From: an uncultured Eubacteriales bacterium
GTDB taxonomy: Bacteria > Bacillota > Clostridia > Christensenellales > Aristaeellaceae
Direction of reading: 5' to 3'
NCBI GenBank assembly: GCA_902774025.1
Contig: CACYGY010000012.1
Location: forward strand, 1 to 47,879
DNA: 47,879 nucleotides
Shown: positions 16,279-25,641 of the stretch, piece after piece
How positions within the stretch are numbered: the stretch's first letter is position 1
Layout: every line of letters begins with the position of its first letter
Program-made: the position numbers and the translations under genes
Notes under the pieces: model-generated
The model's database searches: none
Seen by the model: only the letters and a program-made list of their open reading frames with translations
Told to the model about the DNA's origin: nothing

Positions 16279-19200
16279 ATGAACCGAAATCTCCGCATGA
16301 TGAATCTGCAGACCGAATCCATGAATCAGCCGCTGGGCATGGATGTACCCTGTCCCCGCTTTTCCTGGAAGCTGGAAGGACCGGAAGGAACGGTCCAGCA
16401 GTCCTGCCGGCTGCTTGTTTTCCGCGGGGATGAACCCGAACCGCTGTGGGATTCGGGAATCCTGGAAAGCGCATGCTCCACGGGCATTGCCTATGCCGGT
16501 CCTCCGCTGGCGCCAAAGACGCGCTATAAGGTGGAGGCGGAGGTATGGGATTCCGCGGGCGGGAAAGCCGCTGCGGGTGACTGGTTTGAAACAGGTTTTC
16601 TGGACGGCTCCCTGTCTGCGTGGGGTGGGGCCCGCTGGATCGGTGCTCCGGATTATCATCCCTGCGCGGACACGATGGGGGTTTTTTCCCTGTCCGCCAC
16701 CCTGGTCCTCTCTTCCGGCAGAGGCCGTGCCGGAATCATCTTCGGCGCGGAAGACCGGAGACTCGCCAATGCCGGCAGGAACCTCTTCGGCCTGGCAGGG
16801 AACAGTGAAATCCGTTATGTGGTGAATACGGCGGAGAAAGAAGCGGTGCTGGAAATTTACCGCCTCGGCTACGCTCCGACGGATACGGAGGAGGCGATGG
16901 TCCGGGTTCCCCTGAAGGAATGGGGAAATCCGGACGCGGTCCCGCTCATCGACGATTCCAACCGCTGCATGCCGCACACCCTGACCATCGAGGTTCCCGG
17001 AAACGCAGCCTATGCTTATCTGGACGGCGTCCTCGTGGATGCGGTGGAGGCTTCCACCTTCTGGGGCGGCAGGGAAAGACGGCCGCGTCAGCTGAATCCG
17101 CTGGGAAACAACGACGTGATTCCCTTCCCCCATCTGTGCAGAATCGGTTACTATGCCGGAGAAGGAGATACTGTCCGGTTTGAGGGTCTCCATGTGCGGT
17201 ACCTGCGCGAGCCCGGGCGGGAAGCCGCATGCCTGGAGGGCAGGACGATCACCGGCACCAAGAAGGGCGGAACCCGTTTCCTTCAGGATCCCTCCCGCCA
17301 TTCCCTGCCGATGCTTCGCCGGGATTTCACGGTGCCTCCGGAGAAGGTCCCCGCTTCTGCACGGCTTTACATCACCTCACGCGGAATCTATGACTGCCGG
17401 ATCAACGGGCGGGAGGTTACGGAAACCGTACTCAACCCCGGAAACACGCAGTACGACAAGCGCATCCTGTACCAGACCTATGACGTCACGGACCTTCTTC
17501 GACCCGGCGGGAACGCGGTGGGGATTACCCTGGGTTCCGGCTGGTGGAGCGATGCCCAGACCTTTGTGGTGAAAAACTTCAACTATTACGGCGACCGGGA
17601 ATCTGTCCTGGCCCGGCTCGAAGTGCGATACACGGACGGCACGGAGGATGCCTTCGTCACCGCTCCGGAGGAGTGGTCCTGCTTTGAGGACGGACCCTAT
17701 ACCTACGCGGGCCTGTTCCAGGGAGAGCATCTGGACAGAAGAGCGCTGGACCTGTACGAACGCTTTTCCCTGCCCGGCTTTGAAACGGAAGGTCTCCGGC
17801 CGTCGGTGGAAATCATTCCCGAGGTCATCGGGGAAACCTGGACCGTGCCCGAAGGCTTCGGAAAAGCCTGGCCCCGGCTGGACCATTCGCATCCGCTGAT
17901 CACTGGATCCTTCCATGCCCCTGTATCGGAGGTCTGCCGGCTGCGGGCGAAGAAGCGGATGGAGCCCCGTCCCGGCATCTTTCTCTATGATCTGGGGCAG
18001 GAAATCGCAGGCGTTCCACGGGTTCTGCTCCACGGGGAAGCGGGAACGGAGGTCACGCTTCGCTACGGTGAAATCTGCTACCCGGATCTCCCGGAATACG
18101 CAGGCAATGTGGGGATGATCCTTGCGGAAAACTACAGGGACGCCGAGAGCATCGACCGGGTCATCCTGCGGGGGGATCCCGACGGAGAAATCTATCAGCC
18201 GCGCTTTACCTTCCACGGGTTCAGGTACATCGAAATCACCGGCGTTTCCGACGCTCCTGCGCCGGATGAGGTGGAAGGAATTCAGCTTTCCTCGCTCCCC
18301 GGGCTCACCGGACATCTGGAAACCGACGATCCTCTGGTCAACCGTTTCATCGAAAATGTCCGCTGGTCTCAGCTGTGCAATTTTATCAGCGTGCCTACGG
18401 ATTGCCCGCAGCGCAACGAACGGATGGGCTGGGCGGGAGACGCTCATGTTTTCTGCCGTACTGCTGCCTATCAGGCAGATACCCGGCTCTTCTACCGCAG
18501 ATATCTGGAGGCACTGCGGGATCTGCAGCAGGAAAACGGGAGCCTTCCGGATATCGCGCCCATGGGCGGCGGATTCGGAGGCATCACCTACGAGACCGCG
18601 ATGATTTTCATCGTATGGGAGCTGTATCAGCAGTACGGCGATCCGGAAATCATCCGGGAATTCTATTCCGCCATGGCAAGATGGATGGACTACGCCAGAA
18701 GCCAGGGTATGCCGGGAGAGGGGTTTGCCCTGTCCCTGGCCGACTGGCTGGCCCCGGAGGAAACGGACCACGCGCTGATGTTCAACGCCTTCTTCTTCCG
18801 CGCTGCCGATCTGATGGCCCGCATGGCGGATCTCCTGGGGAGGCAGGAGGACGCGGCATGCTTCTCGGCGTGGGCGGAGGAAACCCGGGACTTCTGGATC
18901 CGGCATTTTCTGGATCCGGAAACCGGAATCACCCGGGGACTGGACGGAAAACCATGCGATACCCAGACCTCCTACGCTCTGCCTGTCATCTTCGGTGTCC
19001 TGCGGGGACCGGAGGCGAAACGCGCCTCGGACCACCTGAACCGGGTCACCGGGGAGAAGGGCTGCCGCGTCTTTACCGGTTTCTTCGGAACGGGGCTGTT
19101 AAATCCCGCCCTGTCCGCCGGCGGGCATACGGATACCGCCTGTGCCCTGGTCCGCCAGACAGCGTTCCCCTCCTGGCTGTATCCGGTGACCCAGGGAGCA

Positions 19201-19578
19201 ACCACCATCTGGGAGCGCTGGAATTCCTTCACAAGGGAGAACGGCTTTGGCGGAAACAACAGCATGAATTCCTTCAACCATTATTCCCTGGGTTCCGTCC
19301 TCTCCTGGTTCTATGAAACGCTGCTGGGCATCCGGCGGGACGAGGCGAATCCCGGGTACCGGCATTTTACCCTGGAACCGCATTTTGAGGGTTTTGGCCG
19401 CGTTAGCGGAGGCTTTGATTCCCCCCTCGGCCGTATCGAAAGCGGATGGGAGAAAAAAGGCAGCTGCATTGAATACAGCTGCACGGTTCCCGCCAACGCC
19501 TCCGCCGACCTGATTCTTCCGGACGGCCGCCGGGAGCTTCTGCGCAGCGGTTCCTACCGGTATACCCTTGCGCCGTAA
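16279..19578 (+). CDS. Alpha-L-rhamnosidase, GH78
   Basis: A 1,099-residue multi-domain enzyme without a signal peptide, so cytosolic. Order: an N-terminal beta-domain (MNQPLGMDVPCPRFSWKLEG), further beta-sandwich domains (RLYITSRGIYDCRINGREV, YDKRILYQTYDVTDLL), an (alpha/alpha)6 catalytic domain from ~residue 680 with CPQRNERMGWAGDAHVF near 710-722 (catalytic Glu in NERMGW), ATTIWERWNSF, and a C-terminal beta-domain. GH78 releases terminal L-rhamnose from pectin side chains and flavonoid glycosides. It is the last gene of the first half of the locus; the LacI-type gene is convergent. Confidence 0.93.
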   Translation: MNRNLRMMNLQTESMNQPLGMDVPCPRFSWKLEGPEGTVQQSCRLLVFRGDEPEPLWDSGILESACSTGIAYAGPPLAPKTRYKVEAEVWDSAGGKAAAGDWFETGFLDGSLSAWGGARWIGAPDYHPCADTMGVFSLSATLVLSSGRGRAGIIFGAEDRRLANAGRNLFGLAGNSEIRYVVNTAEKEAVLEIYRLGYAPTDTEEAMVRVPLKEWGNPDAVPLIDDSNRCMPHTLTIEVPGNAAYAYLDGVLVDAVEASTFWGGRERRPRQLNPLGNNDVIPFPHLCRIGYYAGEGDTVRFEGLHVRYLREPGREAACLEGRTITGTKKGGTRFLQDPSRHSLPMLRRDFTVPPEKVPASARLYITSRGIYDCRINGREVTETVLNPGNTQYDKRILYQTYDVTDLLRPGGNAVGITLGSGWWSDAQTFVVKNFNYYGDRESVLARLEVRYTDGTEDAFVTAPEEWSCFEDGPYTYAGLFQGEHLDRRALDLYERFSLPGFETEGLRPSVEIIPEVIGETWTVPEGFGKAWPRLDHSHPLITGSFHAPVSEVCRLRAKKRMEPRPGIFLYDLGQEIAGVPRVLLHGEAGTEVTLRYGEICYPDLPEYAGNVGMILAENYRDAESIDRVILRGDPDGEIYQPRFTFHGFRYIEITGVSDAPAPDEVEGIQLSSLPGLTGHLETDDPLVNRFIENVRWSQLCNFISVPTDCPQRNERMGWAGDAHVFCRTAAYQADTRLFYRRYLEALRDLQQENGSLPDIAPMGGGFGGITYETAMIFIVWELYQQYGDPEIIREFYSAMARWMDYARSQGMPGEGFALSLADWLAPEETDHALMFNAFFFRAADLMARMADLLGRQEDAACFSAWAEETRDFWIRHFLDPETGITRGLDGKPCDTQTSYALPVIFGVLRGPEAKRASDHLNRVTGEKGCRVFTGFFGTGLLNPALSAGGHTDTACALVRQTAFPSWLYPVTQGATTIWERWNSFTRENGFGGNNSMNSFNHYSLGSVLSWFYETLLGIRRDEANPGYRHFTLEPHFEGFGRVSGGFDSPLGRIESGWEKKGSCIEYSCTVPANASADLILPDGRRELLRSGSYRYTLAP

Positions 19579-19613
19579 AGCGCGGCGCCGGCGTTTGTAC
19601 AGGCTGATTTCGG

Positions 19614-20630
19614 TCAGTCGTTGAAAACGCTCTTTCGCCGGATCAGGCGGGTGAAAACCTCCACCTTCAGCGGCAGCAGGTTGTGCCCTTCGATCATCTG
19701 CACCACCCGTCCCACCGCGGCTTCACCCAGGTAGGCTTTCGGCACCTCCACCGTGGTCAGGGGCGGACTGACGTACTGGGCGGAGGAGATATCGTCAAAG
19801 CCCACCACGGAAACGTCCTCGGGAATCCGGTATCCCTCCTCCTTCAGTGCCTGGATCGCCCCGATGGCGATCAGGTCGTTATCCGCAAAATAGCACTTCG
19901 CGGGCTTTTCCGTCCGGAGCAGCTCCTTCATATCCGCGTAGGCACCCTCCTGGGAAGGCGGGAGCCTGAGCACCGGAGACTGGGAGGTGGACATGCCCGC
20001 CTCCCGGATCGCTTTGTAAAACCCGTCCGCCCGGGCATCGAAATTGCTGATCCGGTAGGAGGAATGCAGATACCCGGGCTGAGTCCGGCATTTCCGGATC
20101 AGGTGTTTTGTCGCGTGGTAGGCGCCCTGGGTATTGTTGATCAGAATGAAATTGTACTCCGGCCGCTCGAAATAGGCGTCCAGGAACACCAGGGGAACCT
20201 CCACGCTGTCGAACATGGACAGGGTCTGCTCCTCCATTTCCGTCGCCAGCACGATGACGCCCGCGAATTTCGCGGTCCGCATCGCATAGATCTGGTCTTC
20301 CAGGTCCTCGTCCTCGTAAAGGTAACTGATCACGCATTCGTACCCGTCCCGGCGGCACCGGATGGAGATTCCGTCCGTCAGCTCGGAGAAGAAGGGCGTA
20401 TCGCCCACCACTGCGCCGCTTTTCCGGTACACCGCAAAGCAGATGGTCCCCTTCTTCTGATCCCGGACCATCGCCTTGCGGGAAAAATCGAAATTATGCT
20501 TCTGGGCTGCCTCCAGCACCCGTTTCCGGGTTTCCCGGCTGACTCCCGGTCTGTTGTTCAGCGCAAGGGACACGGCGGATTCGGACAGATGCAGCATGTG
20601 TGCCAGTTCCTTTGCGGTAATGGACCCCAT
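19614..20630 (-). CDS. LacI-family transcriptional regulator
   Basis: A 338-residue regulator. The N-terminal helix-turn-helix ([20 protein letters not shown], then the hinge [19 protein letters not shown]) binds a palindromic operator. Residues ~60-335 are a periplasmic-binding-like effector domain with PLVFLDAYF and [19 protein letters not shown]. The frame runs upstream to 20750, but AAAGGAGG sits 8 bp before the ATG at 20630, and the promoter occupies the upstream extension. It lies between the hydrolase/transport genes and the catabolic genes and probably represses the locus until the sugar is present (inference). Confidence 0.93.
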   Translation of the reverse strand: MGSITAKELAHMLHLSESAVSLALNNRPGVSRETRKRVLEAAQKHNFDFSRKAMVRDQKKGTICFAVYRKSGAVVGDTPFFSELTDGISIRCRRDGYECVISYLYEDEDLEDQIYAMRTAKFAGVIVLATEMEEQTLSMFDSVEVPLVFLDAYFERPEYNFILINNTQGAYHATKHLIRKCRTQPGYLHSSYRISNFDARADGFYKAIREAGMSTSQSPVLRLPPSQEGAYADMKELLRTEKPAKCYFADNDLIAIGAIQALKEEGYRIPEDVSVVGFDDISSAQYVSPPLTTVEVPKAYLGEAAVGRVVQMIEGHNLLPLKVEVFTRLIRRKSVFND

Positions 20631-20721
20631 AGGCTCTGCCTCCTTTGAGGATTCAACTCTTATCCCGCCCTTTACGCGCGGGCGCCTGACCGGACTTCTG
20701 CGATTCCTGTTTTCGGGCAGG

Positions 20722-20750
20722 ATTATAAAGATTTCGCTGAATCGAATCAA
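20722..20750 (-). promoter_or_regulatory. Promoter of the LacI-type gene with an overlapping operator
   Basis: On the minus strand: -35 TTGATT (20750-20745), a 17-bp spacer, and -10 TATAAT (20727-20722). A 10-of-12 palindrome with central CG, TGATTCGATTCA (20749-20738), overlaps the -35 box. LacI-family operators typically have a central CG, so autorepression is likely. Confidence 0.7.
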
Positions 20751-20789
20751 GAAAGAATCAATTCTCCATTCGGATTTGGTTTATCGCCT

Positions 20790-20807
20790 GATCACCTGCA
20801 GGTGATC
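20790..20807. promoter_or_regulatory. Perfect 18-bp palindrome upstream of the catabolic genes
   Basis: GATCACCTGCAGGTGATC is fully self-complementary and lies 70 bp upstream of the isomerase start, in the divergent promoter region. It differs from the CG-centred site by the regulator gene, so it may bind another regulator, or be the leader hairpin of the isomerase mRNA. Confidence 0.6.
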
Positions 20808-20876
20808 CTCAGGGATCTGTCTGATCCGTTAACAACTTCGGAGCGTGGACGCAGTTTCCACGGAAAGGATTGAACA

Positions 20877-22301
20877 ATGGCTGCAAACATCAGACTTGGC
20901 TTCGCACCCACCCGCCGGGCGATCTTCAGCGCCCCCGCGGCCATAGAGTACCGCAAGCTGACGGCGAACCGTCTGCGGGAACTGAACGTCGACTTTGTGG
21001 ATATTGACGATGTCAATGAGGAAGGACTGCTGTACGACGACGCGGGACTGGAGAAGATTCTTGCGAAATTCCGCCGGGAACAGGTGGACGGCCTCTTCCT
21101 GCCCCATGCGAACTTCGGGACCGAATACGAATGCGCCCGGCTGGCCAGGGAACTGAATGTGCCCGTGCTGCTGTGGGGTCCCCGGGACGAGCGGCCCGAT
21201 GAAAACGGCATGCGGCTGCGGGACAGCCAGTGCGGCCTGTTTGCCACGGGCAAAGTGCTCCGCCGCTTCCGGGTTCCCTTTACGTACATGAACAACTGCG
21301 ACCTGTCGGATCCTGTTTTTGAGCGGGGCATCCGGGATTTTCTGGCCGTATGCAACGTGGTCCGCACCTTCCGGCACACCCGGATTCTGCAGATCGGCCC
21401 CCGTCCCTTTGACTTCTGGTCCACCATGTGCAACGAGGGCGAACTGCTGGAGAAGTTCAACATCCAGCTGGCGCCGATCCCGCTGCCTGAGCTTTATGCG
21501 GAGATGCGGAAATGGCGTGAGGAAAAGGCCGAGGTGGATAAGGTCGTCGCCTACTGCCATGAAAACATGACCTGCAGCATTGAGGAACACTTCCTGCGCA
21601 GCGTGGCGGAGCTGAAGGTGGCCATGAAGTCCCTGGCGGTGAAATATGGCTGCAACGCCATTGCCATCCAGTGCTGGAACGCGCTGCAGGACGAGATTCA
21701 TATCATGCCCTGTGCCGCCAACGCCCTGCTGAACGAGGAGGGCATTCCGGTGGTATGCGAGACGGATATCCACGGTGCCATTTCCCAGCTGATCGCCGAG
21801 GCCGCCGCCATGAACGAGCGCCGGGTCATGTTCAGCGACTGGACGGTGCGCCATCCCGACAACGACAACGGGGAACTGCTCCAGCACTGCGGTCCGTGGC
21901 CCATTTCCGTGGCCAGGGAAAAGCCCGCCATCTGCGTGCCGGTGGCTTTCCCGGAAAACGGCGCTGTATCCGCCGAGGCCAAACACGGCCCCATGAGCCT
22001 GGTGCGCTTTGACGGTGATGAGGGTGAATACTCCGTCCTGCTGGGTCATGCCCGGGGGATCGACGGTCCCTGGACGAGGGGCACCTATGTGTGGGTCGAA
22101 GTCAGTAACCTCAAGCGCCTGGAGGCGAAGGTGGTGGAAGGTCCCTATATCCACCATGTGGCCGCCATCCACGGGGACGTGGTGCCGGTCATCTACGAAG
22201 CCTGCAAGTATATCGGCGTGAAGCCGGACCTGTACGATCCCATCGAGGACAGGGTGAAGGCCTATCTCCACGGCGAAGACGTGGTATTCGACGAAGTATG
22301 A
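20877..22301 (+). CDS. L-fucose/L-arabinose isomerase-fold sugar isomerase
   Basis: A 474-residue protein of the FucI/AraA structural family. A Rossmann-like N-terminal part begins MAANIRLGFAPTRRAIFSAP. The C-terminal part has CWNALQDEIHIMPCAANALL and VVCETDIHGAISQ (~residues 290-302), where FucI-type enzymes place metal-binding acids (E, D). Such enzymes interconvert an aldose and a ketose with Mn2+. It is shorter than true FucI (~590) and lacks its full motif set, so its substrate is likely different. GAAAGGA precedes the ATG; the transketolase subunit follows after 16 bp. The next genes (transketolase, kinase) indicate that its ketose product is phosphorylated and cleaved. Confidence 0.75.
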   Translation: MAANIRLGFAPTRRAIFSAPAAIEYRKLTANRLRELNVDFVDIDDVNEEGLLYDDAGLEKILAKFRREQVDGLFLPHANFGTEYECARLARELNVPVLLWGPRDERPDENGMRLRDSQCGLFATGKVLRRFRVPFTYMNNCDLSDPVFERGIRDFLAVCNVVRTFRHTRILQIGPRPFDFWSTMCNEGELLEKFNIQLAPIPLPELYAEMRKWREEKAEVDKVVAYCHENMTCSIEEHFLRSVAELKVAMKSLAVKYGCNAIAIQCWNALQDEIHIMPCAANALLNEEGIPVVCETDIHGAISQLIAEAAAMNERRVMFSDWTVRHPDNDNGELLQHCGPWPISVAREKPAICVPVAFPENGAVSAEAKHGPMSLVRFDGDEGEYSVLLGHARGIDGPWTRGTYVWVEVSNLKRLEAKVVEGPYIHHVAAIHGDVVPVIYEACKYIGVKPDLYDPIEDRVKAYLHGEDVVFDEV

Positions 22302-22317
22302 AACGGAGAGAGAAAGA

Positions 22318-23148
22318 ATGAATGCTTTAGCGGTCAAAGCCTATGACCTCCGGCAGGACGTGCTGGATATCATCGTCTCCGGCGGGGGCGGGCATATCGG
22401 CGGGGACATGAGCAGCATGGAAATCGTGCTGACCCTGTACAGCCGCATGAACGTATCGCCGGAAAAGCCGAAGGATCCCGACCGGGACCGGTTCGTGCTC
22501 AGCAAGGGGCACTGTGTGGAAACCCTGTATGCCGTGCTGGCGGACCGGGGATTTCTGGACATCGGTGAAGTCAAAAGCCGGTTTTCGAAATTCGGCAGCG
22601 AATACATCGGCCATCCCCACAACACGCTGCCCGGCATCGAGATGAATTCCGGATCCCTGGGCCACGGGCTTTCCGTCTGTGTGGGGATGGCTCTGGCCGG
22701 GCGGATGGACCGCCGGTCCTACCGGGTTTACACCCTCATGGGCGACGGGGAACTGGCGGAAGGCTCCGTCTGGGAGGCGGCAATGGCAGCCGGACATTAT
22801 GGACTGGATAATCTCTGCGCCGTCATCGACCGGAATCACCTGCAGATCTCCGGCAATACGGAGGATGTCATGGGTCACCATGACCTGCATGCCCGTTTTG
22901 CCTCTTTTGACTGGCATGTGATCGACGTGGCGGACGGAAATGACGTGGATCAGCTCAACGCTGCCTTTGACGAGGCTGAGGGGACGAAGGGAAGGCCCAC
23001 GGTTCTCATTGCGAACACTGTCAAGGGCAGGGGCTCGCCGATCATGGAAAACAAGGCCGGCTGGCACCATCATCTGCCCAGTGCCGAGGAATATGAACGG
23101 ATCAAAGCCGATCTGTGCGCCCGAAAGGAGGCACTGCTGCATGAATAA
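22318..23148 (+). CDS. Transketolase, N-terminal (thiamine-diphosphate) subunit
   Basis: A 276-residue subunit containing the TPP-binding half of transketolase: GHIGGDMSSMEIVLTLY, LSKGHCVETLYAVL, GSLGHGLSVCVGMALAG, and the cofactor motif GDGELAEGSVWEAA...DRN. The pyrimidine half is the next gene. Two-gene transketolases are common in anaerobes and sugar clusters and transfer C2 ketol units. It overlaps the next gene by 8 bp (ATGAATAA), implying coupled 1:1 synthesis. Confidence 0.93.
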   Translation: MNALAVKAYDLRQDVLDIIVSGGGGHIGGDMSSMEIVLTLYSRMNVSPEKPKDPDRDRFVLSKGHCVETLYAVLADRGFLDIGEVKSRFSKFGSEYIGHPHNTLPGIEMNSGSLGHGLSVCVGMALAGRMDRRSYRVYTLMGDGELAEGSVWEAAMAAGHYGLDNLCAVIDRNHLQISGNTEDVMGHHDLHARFASFDWHVIDVADGNDVDQLNAAFDEAEGTKGRPTVLIANTVKGRGSPIMENKAGWHHHLPSAEEYERIKADLCARKEALLHE

Positions 23149-24079
23149 GATCGCCAACCGCGCCGTGATGTGCGAAGTGCTGAAGGAAGCGGCGGCGAAG
23201 GACCGGGATGTGGTCGTGCTGTGCAGTGACAGCCGGGGCAGTGCATCCCTCACTTCCTTCGCGGAAACCTTTCCGGAGCAGTTTGTGGAAGTCGGCATCG
23301 CCGAGCAGAACCTGGTGAGCATCGCCGCCGGCCTGGCCTCCTGCGGGAAGAAGGCCTTTGCGGTTTCTCCCGCATCCTTTATTTCCACCCGCAGCTACGA
23401 GCAGTGCAAGGTGGACTGTGCCTACTCGGACACCAACGTCAAGCTGGTGGGCATTTCCGGCGGCGTCAGCTACGGTGCGCTGGGCATGACCCATCATTCC
23501 GCTCAGGATATCGCGGCCATGAGCGCCATTCCCGGCATGCGGGTATACCTGCCCAGCGACAGGCACCAGACCCGGAAGCTTTTCGAAGCCCTGCTGACTG
23601 ACCGGCAGACGGCCTATATCCGTCTGGGCCGGAATCCGGTGGAGGACACTTATGAGGAGGGAAACGTTCCCTTCGAGATGAACCGGGCCACGGTGCTGGC
23701 CGAGGGCACGGATGTGCTGCTTGTCGCCTGCGGGGAGATGGTGCGGCCGGTGAAGGACGCGGCGGAAATACTGAACCGGGAAGGAATCTCTTCCGGCGCG
23801 CTGGACATGTACTGCGTCAAGCCCCTGGACAGGGAAGGGCTGCTGGAGGCAGCGAAGGGAAAGAAATTCATTGTCACCGCGGAGGAACACGCCCCCTTCG
23901 GCGGGCTGGGCAGCATGGTGGCCCAGGTGATCGCCGCGAACGATCCGAAGCGCGTCATCAATCTGGCGCTGCCCGACGCTCCGGTGATCACCGGTACGTC
24001 GGCGGAGGTTTTTGCCCATTACGGGCTCACGGGAGAAGGCATCGCAAAGACGGTCCGGGACGCATGGAGCAGGCTATGA
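23141..24079 (+). CDS. Transketolase, C-terminal (pyrimidine-binding) subunit
   Basis: A 312-residue partner subunit: QFVEVGIAEQNLVSIAAGLA carries the catalytic Glu that activates TPP, then GVSYGALGMTHHSAQDIAAM, and a C-terminal transketolase domain (VTAEEHAPFGGLGSMVAQVI). The frame is open further upstream, but AAAGGAG lies 10 bp before ATG 23141, inside the end of the N-terminal subunit gene. It ends in an ATGA overlap with the kinase. With its partner it should cleave the phosphorylated ketose made upstream. Confidence 0.93.
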   Translation: MNKIANRAVMCEVLKEAAAKDRDVVVLCSDSRGSASLTSFAETFPEQFVEVGIAEQNLVSIAAGLASCGKKAFAVSPASFISTRSYEQCKVDCAYSDTNVKLVGISGGVSYGALGMTHHSAQDIAAMSAIPGMRVYLPSDRHQTRKLFEALLTDRQTAYIRLGRNPVEDTYEEGNVPFEMNRATVLAEGTDVLLVACGEMVRPVKDAAEILNREGISSGALDMYCVKPLDREGLLEAAKGKKFIVTAEEHAPFGGLGSMVAQVIAANDPKRVINLALPDAPVITGTSAEVFAHYGLTGEGIAKTVRDAWSRL

Positions 24080-25566
24080 ACAGATATGTACTGAGTGTGG
24101 ATCAGAGCACCCAGGGTACCAAAGCCCTGATTTTCGACAGAAACGGAAAAATCCTGGGCAGGGCGGACCTGCTCCACCGGCAGATCATCAATGATAAGGG
24201 CTGGGTGGAGCATGATCCGGAGGAAATATGGCGGAACACCCTGCAGGTGATCCGGGACGTGACGGAAAAAGCGGGAATCCGGAAGGAAGAGCTGGCGGTG
24301 ATGGGCATCAGCAACCAGAGGGAAACCTCCCTCTGCTGGAACCGCAGAACCGGCACGCCCGTTTACAACGCCATAGTCTGGCAGTGCGCCCGCGGTGCTG
24401 AAATCTGTGCGTCCCTGGAAGAAAGGGGAGCGGGGGAAACAGTACGCCGGAAGACCGGCCTTCCGCTCTCCCCCTATTTCCCCGCCGCCAAGCTGGCATG
24501 GATCTTCCGCCACGTGGACGGAGCCCGGGAAGCGGCGGAGCGGGGGGAGCTCTGCGCAGGCACCGTCGACAGCTGGCTGGTTTACCGGCTGACCGGGGGA
24601 AGGCGGCATCAGACCGATTATTCCAACGCTTCCCGGACCCAGCTTTTCGATATCACAAATCTGCGCTGGGACAGGGATCTGCTGGAGATGTTCGGTATCC
24701 ACCCCTCCTGCATGCCTGAGGTTACAGACTCCGACGGGGACTTTGGCGAAACGGACCTGGACGGGTGGCTGGACACCCCGATCCCCATCCGGGGCGTACT
24801 GGGGGACAGCCACGGTGCCCTGTTCGGCCAGGGGTGCCTGAAGAAGGGCATGATCAAGGCTACCTACGGCACCGGCTCCTCCGTCATGATGAACATCGGG
24901 GAAAAGCCGGTTTTCGCAGATACGGGAGTGGTCACTTCCCTGGCCTGGAAAATCGGGGGGAAGGTCCATTACGTCCTGGAAGGCAATATCAACTATACCG
25001 GCGCTGTCATCAGCTGGCTGAAGGACGACGTTCGTCTGATCAGCAGCCCCGGCGAAACCGAAGCCCTTGCCCTGGCGGCAGTCCCGGGGGATACATGCAT
25101 ACTGGTGCCCGCCTTTACCGGCCTCGGTGCGCCCTGGTGGAACAGCGAGGCCAGGGCTGTTCTGTGCGGCATGACCCGCACCACCGGCAGAAACGAGATT
25201 GTGCGCGCTGCACTGGACTGCATCGCCTGGCAGATTACCGATATTGTAAAGGCCATGGCATCGGGCTCCGGCACCGCGGTGTCGGAGCTGCGTGTGGATG
25301 GCGGACCTACCCGGAACGCCTACCTGATGCAGTTCCAGAGCGACGTCCTGAACATTCCCGTCCGGATTCCGGAGGCGGAGGAACTGTCCGGCATCGGCGC
25401 GGCCTATGCCGCGGGGCTGGGGGCGGGGCTTCTGGATGCATCCGTCTTTGACCGGCCCTTCCGGAAGGAATACCGGCCCGCCATGGCCGGAGAGGTTCGG
25501 GAAAGCAGGTATCAGGCCTGGCTCAGTGCGGTCCGGATGATCTGCGGGCAGAAGGGCAGCCGATGA
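24076..25566 (+). CDS. FGGY-family carbohydrate kinase
   Basis: A 496-residue sugar/polyol kinase. It has the N-terminal phosphate loop DQSTQGTKALIFD, QRETSLCWNRRTGTPVYNAI (glycerol-kinase-like), TYGTGSSVMMN and DGGPTRNAYLMQFQSDVL, with ATP bound between two actin-like lobes. I start at ATG 24076, which overlaps the transketolase stop, rather than 24064. It resembles glycerol kinase, yet the neighbours suggest a ketose such as apulose or another ketopentose. Its product would feed the adjacent transketolase. Confidence 0.88.
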   Translation: MNRYVLSVDQSTQGTKALIFDRNGKILGRADLLHRQIINDKGWVEHDPEEIWRNTLQVIRDVTEKAGIRKEELAVMGISNQRETSLCWNRRTGTPVYNAIVWQCARGAEICASLEERGAGETVRRKTGLPLSPYFPAAKLAWIFRHVDGAREAAERGELCAGTVDSWLVYRLTGGRRHQTDYSNASRTQLFDITNLRWDRDLLEMFGIHPSCMPEVTDSDGDFGETDLDGWLDTPIPIRGVLGDSHGALFGQGCLKKGMIKATYGTGSSVMMNIGEKPVFADTGVVTSLAWKIGGKVHYVLEGNINYTGAVISWLKDDVRLISSPGETEALALAAVPGDTCILVPAFTGLGAPWWNSEARAVLCGMTRTTGRNEIVRAALDCIAWQITDIVKAMASGSGTAVSELRVDGGPTRNAYLMQFQSDVLNIPVRIPEAEELSGIGAAYAAGLGAGLLDASVFDRPFRKEYRPAMAGEVRESRYQAWLSAVRMICGQKGSR

Positions 25567-25641
25567 CCGGCTCAGCCCCCATGGCTCGGTTACGCTTTCG
25601 AATGGAAAAACAAACGAATCAGAATGAAGGAGGAAAAAAGC

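Noticed and set aside
20877..25566. Sulfoquinovose (sulfo-transketolase) pathway
   Set aside because: No sulfoquinovosidase, sulfolactaldehyde reductase or sulfonate exporter is present; only the transketolase pair and isomerase are shared in outline.
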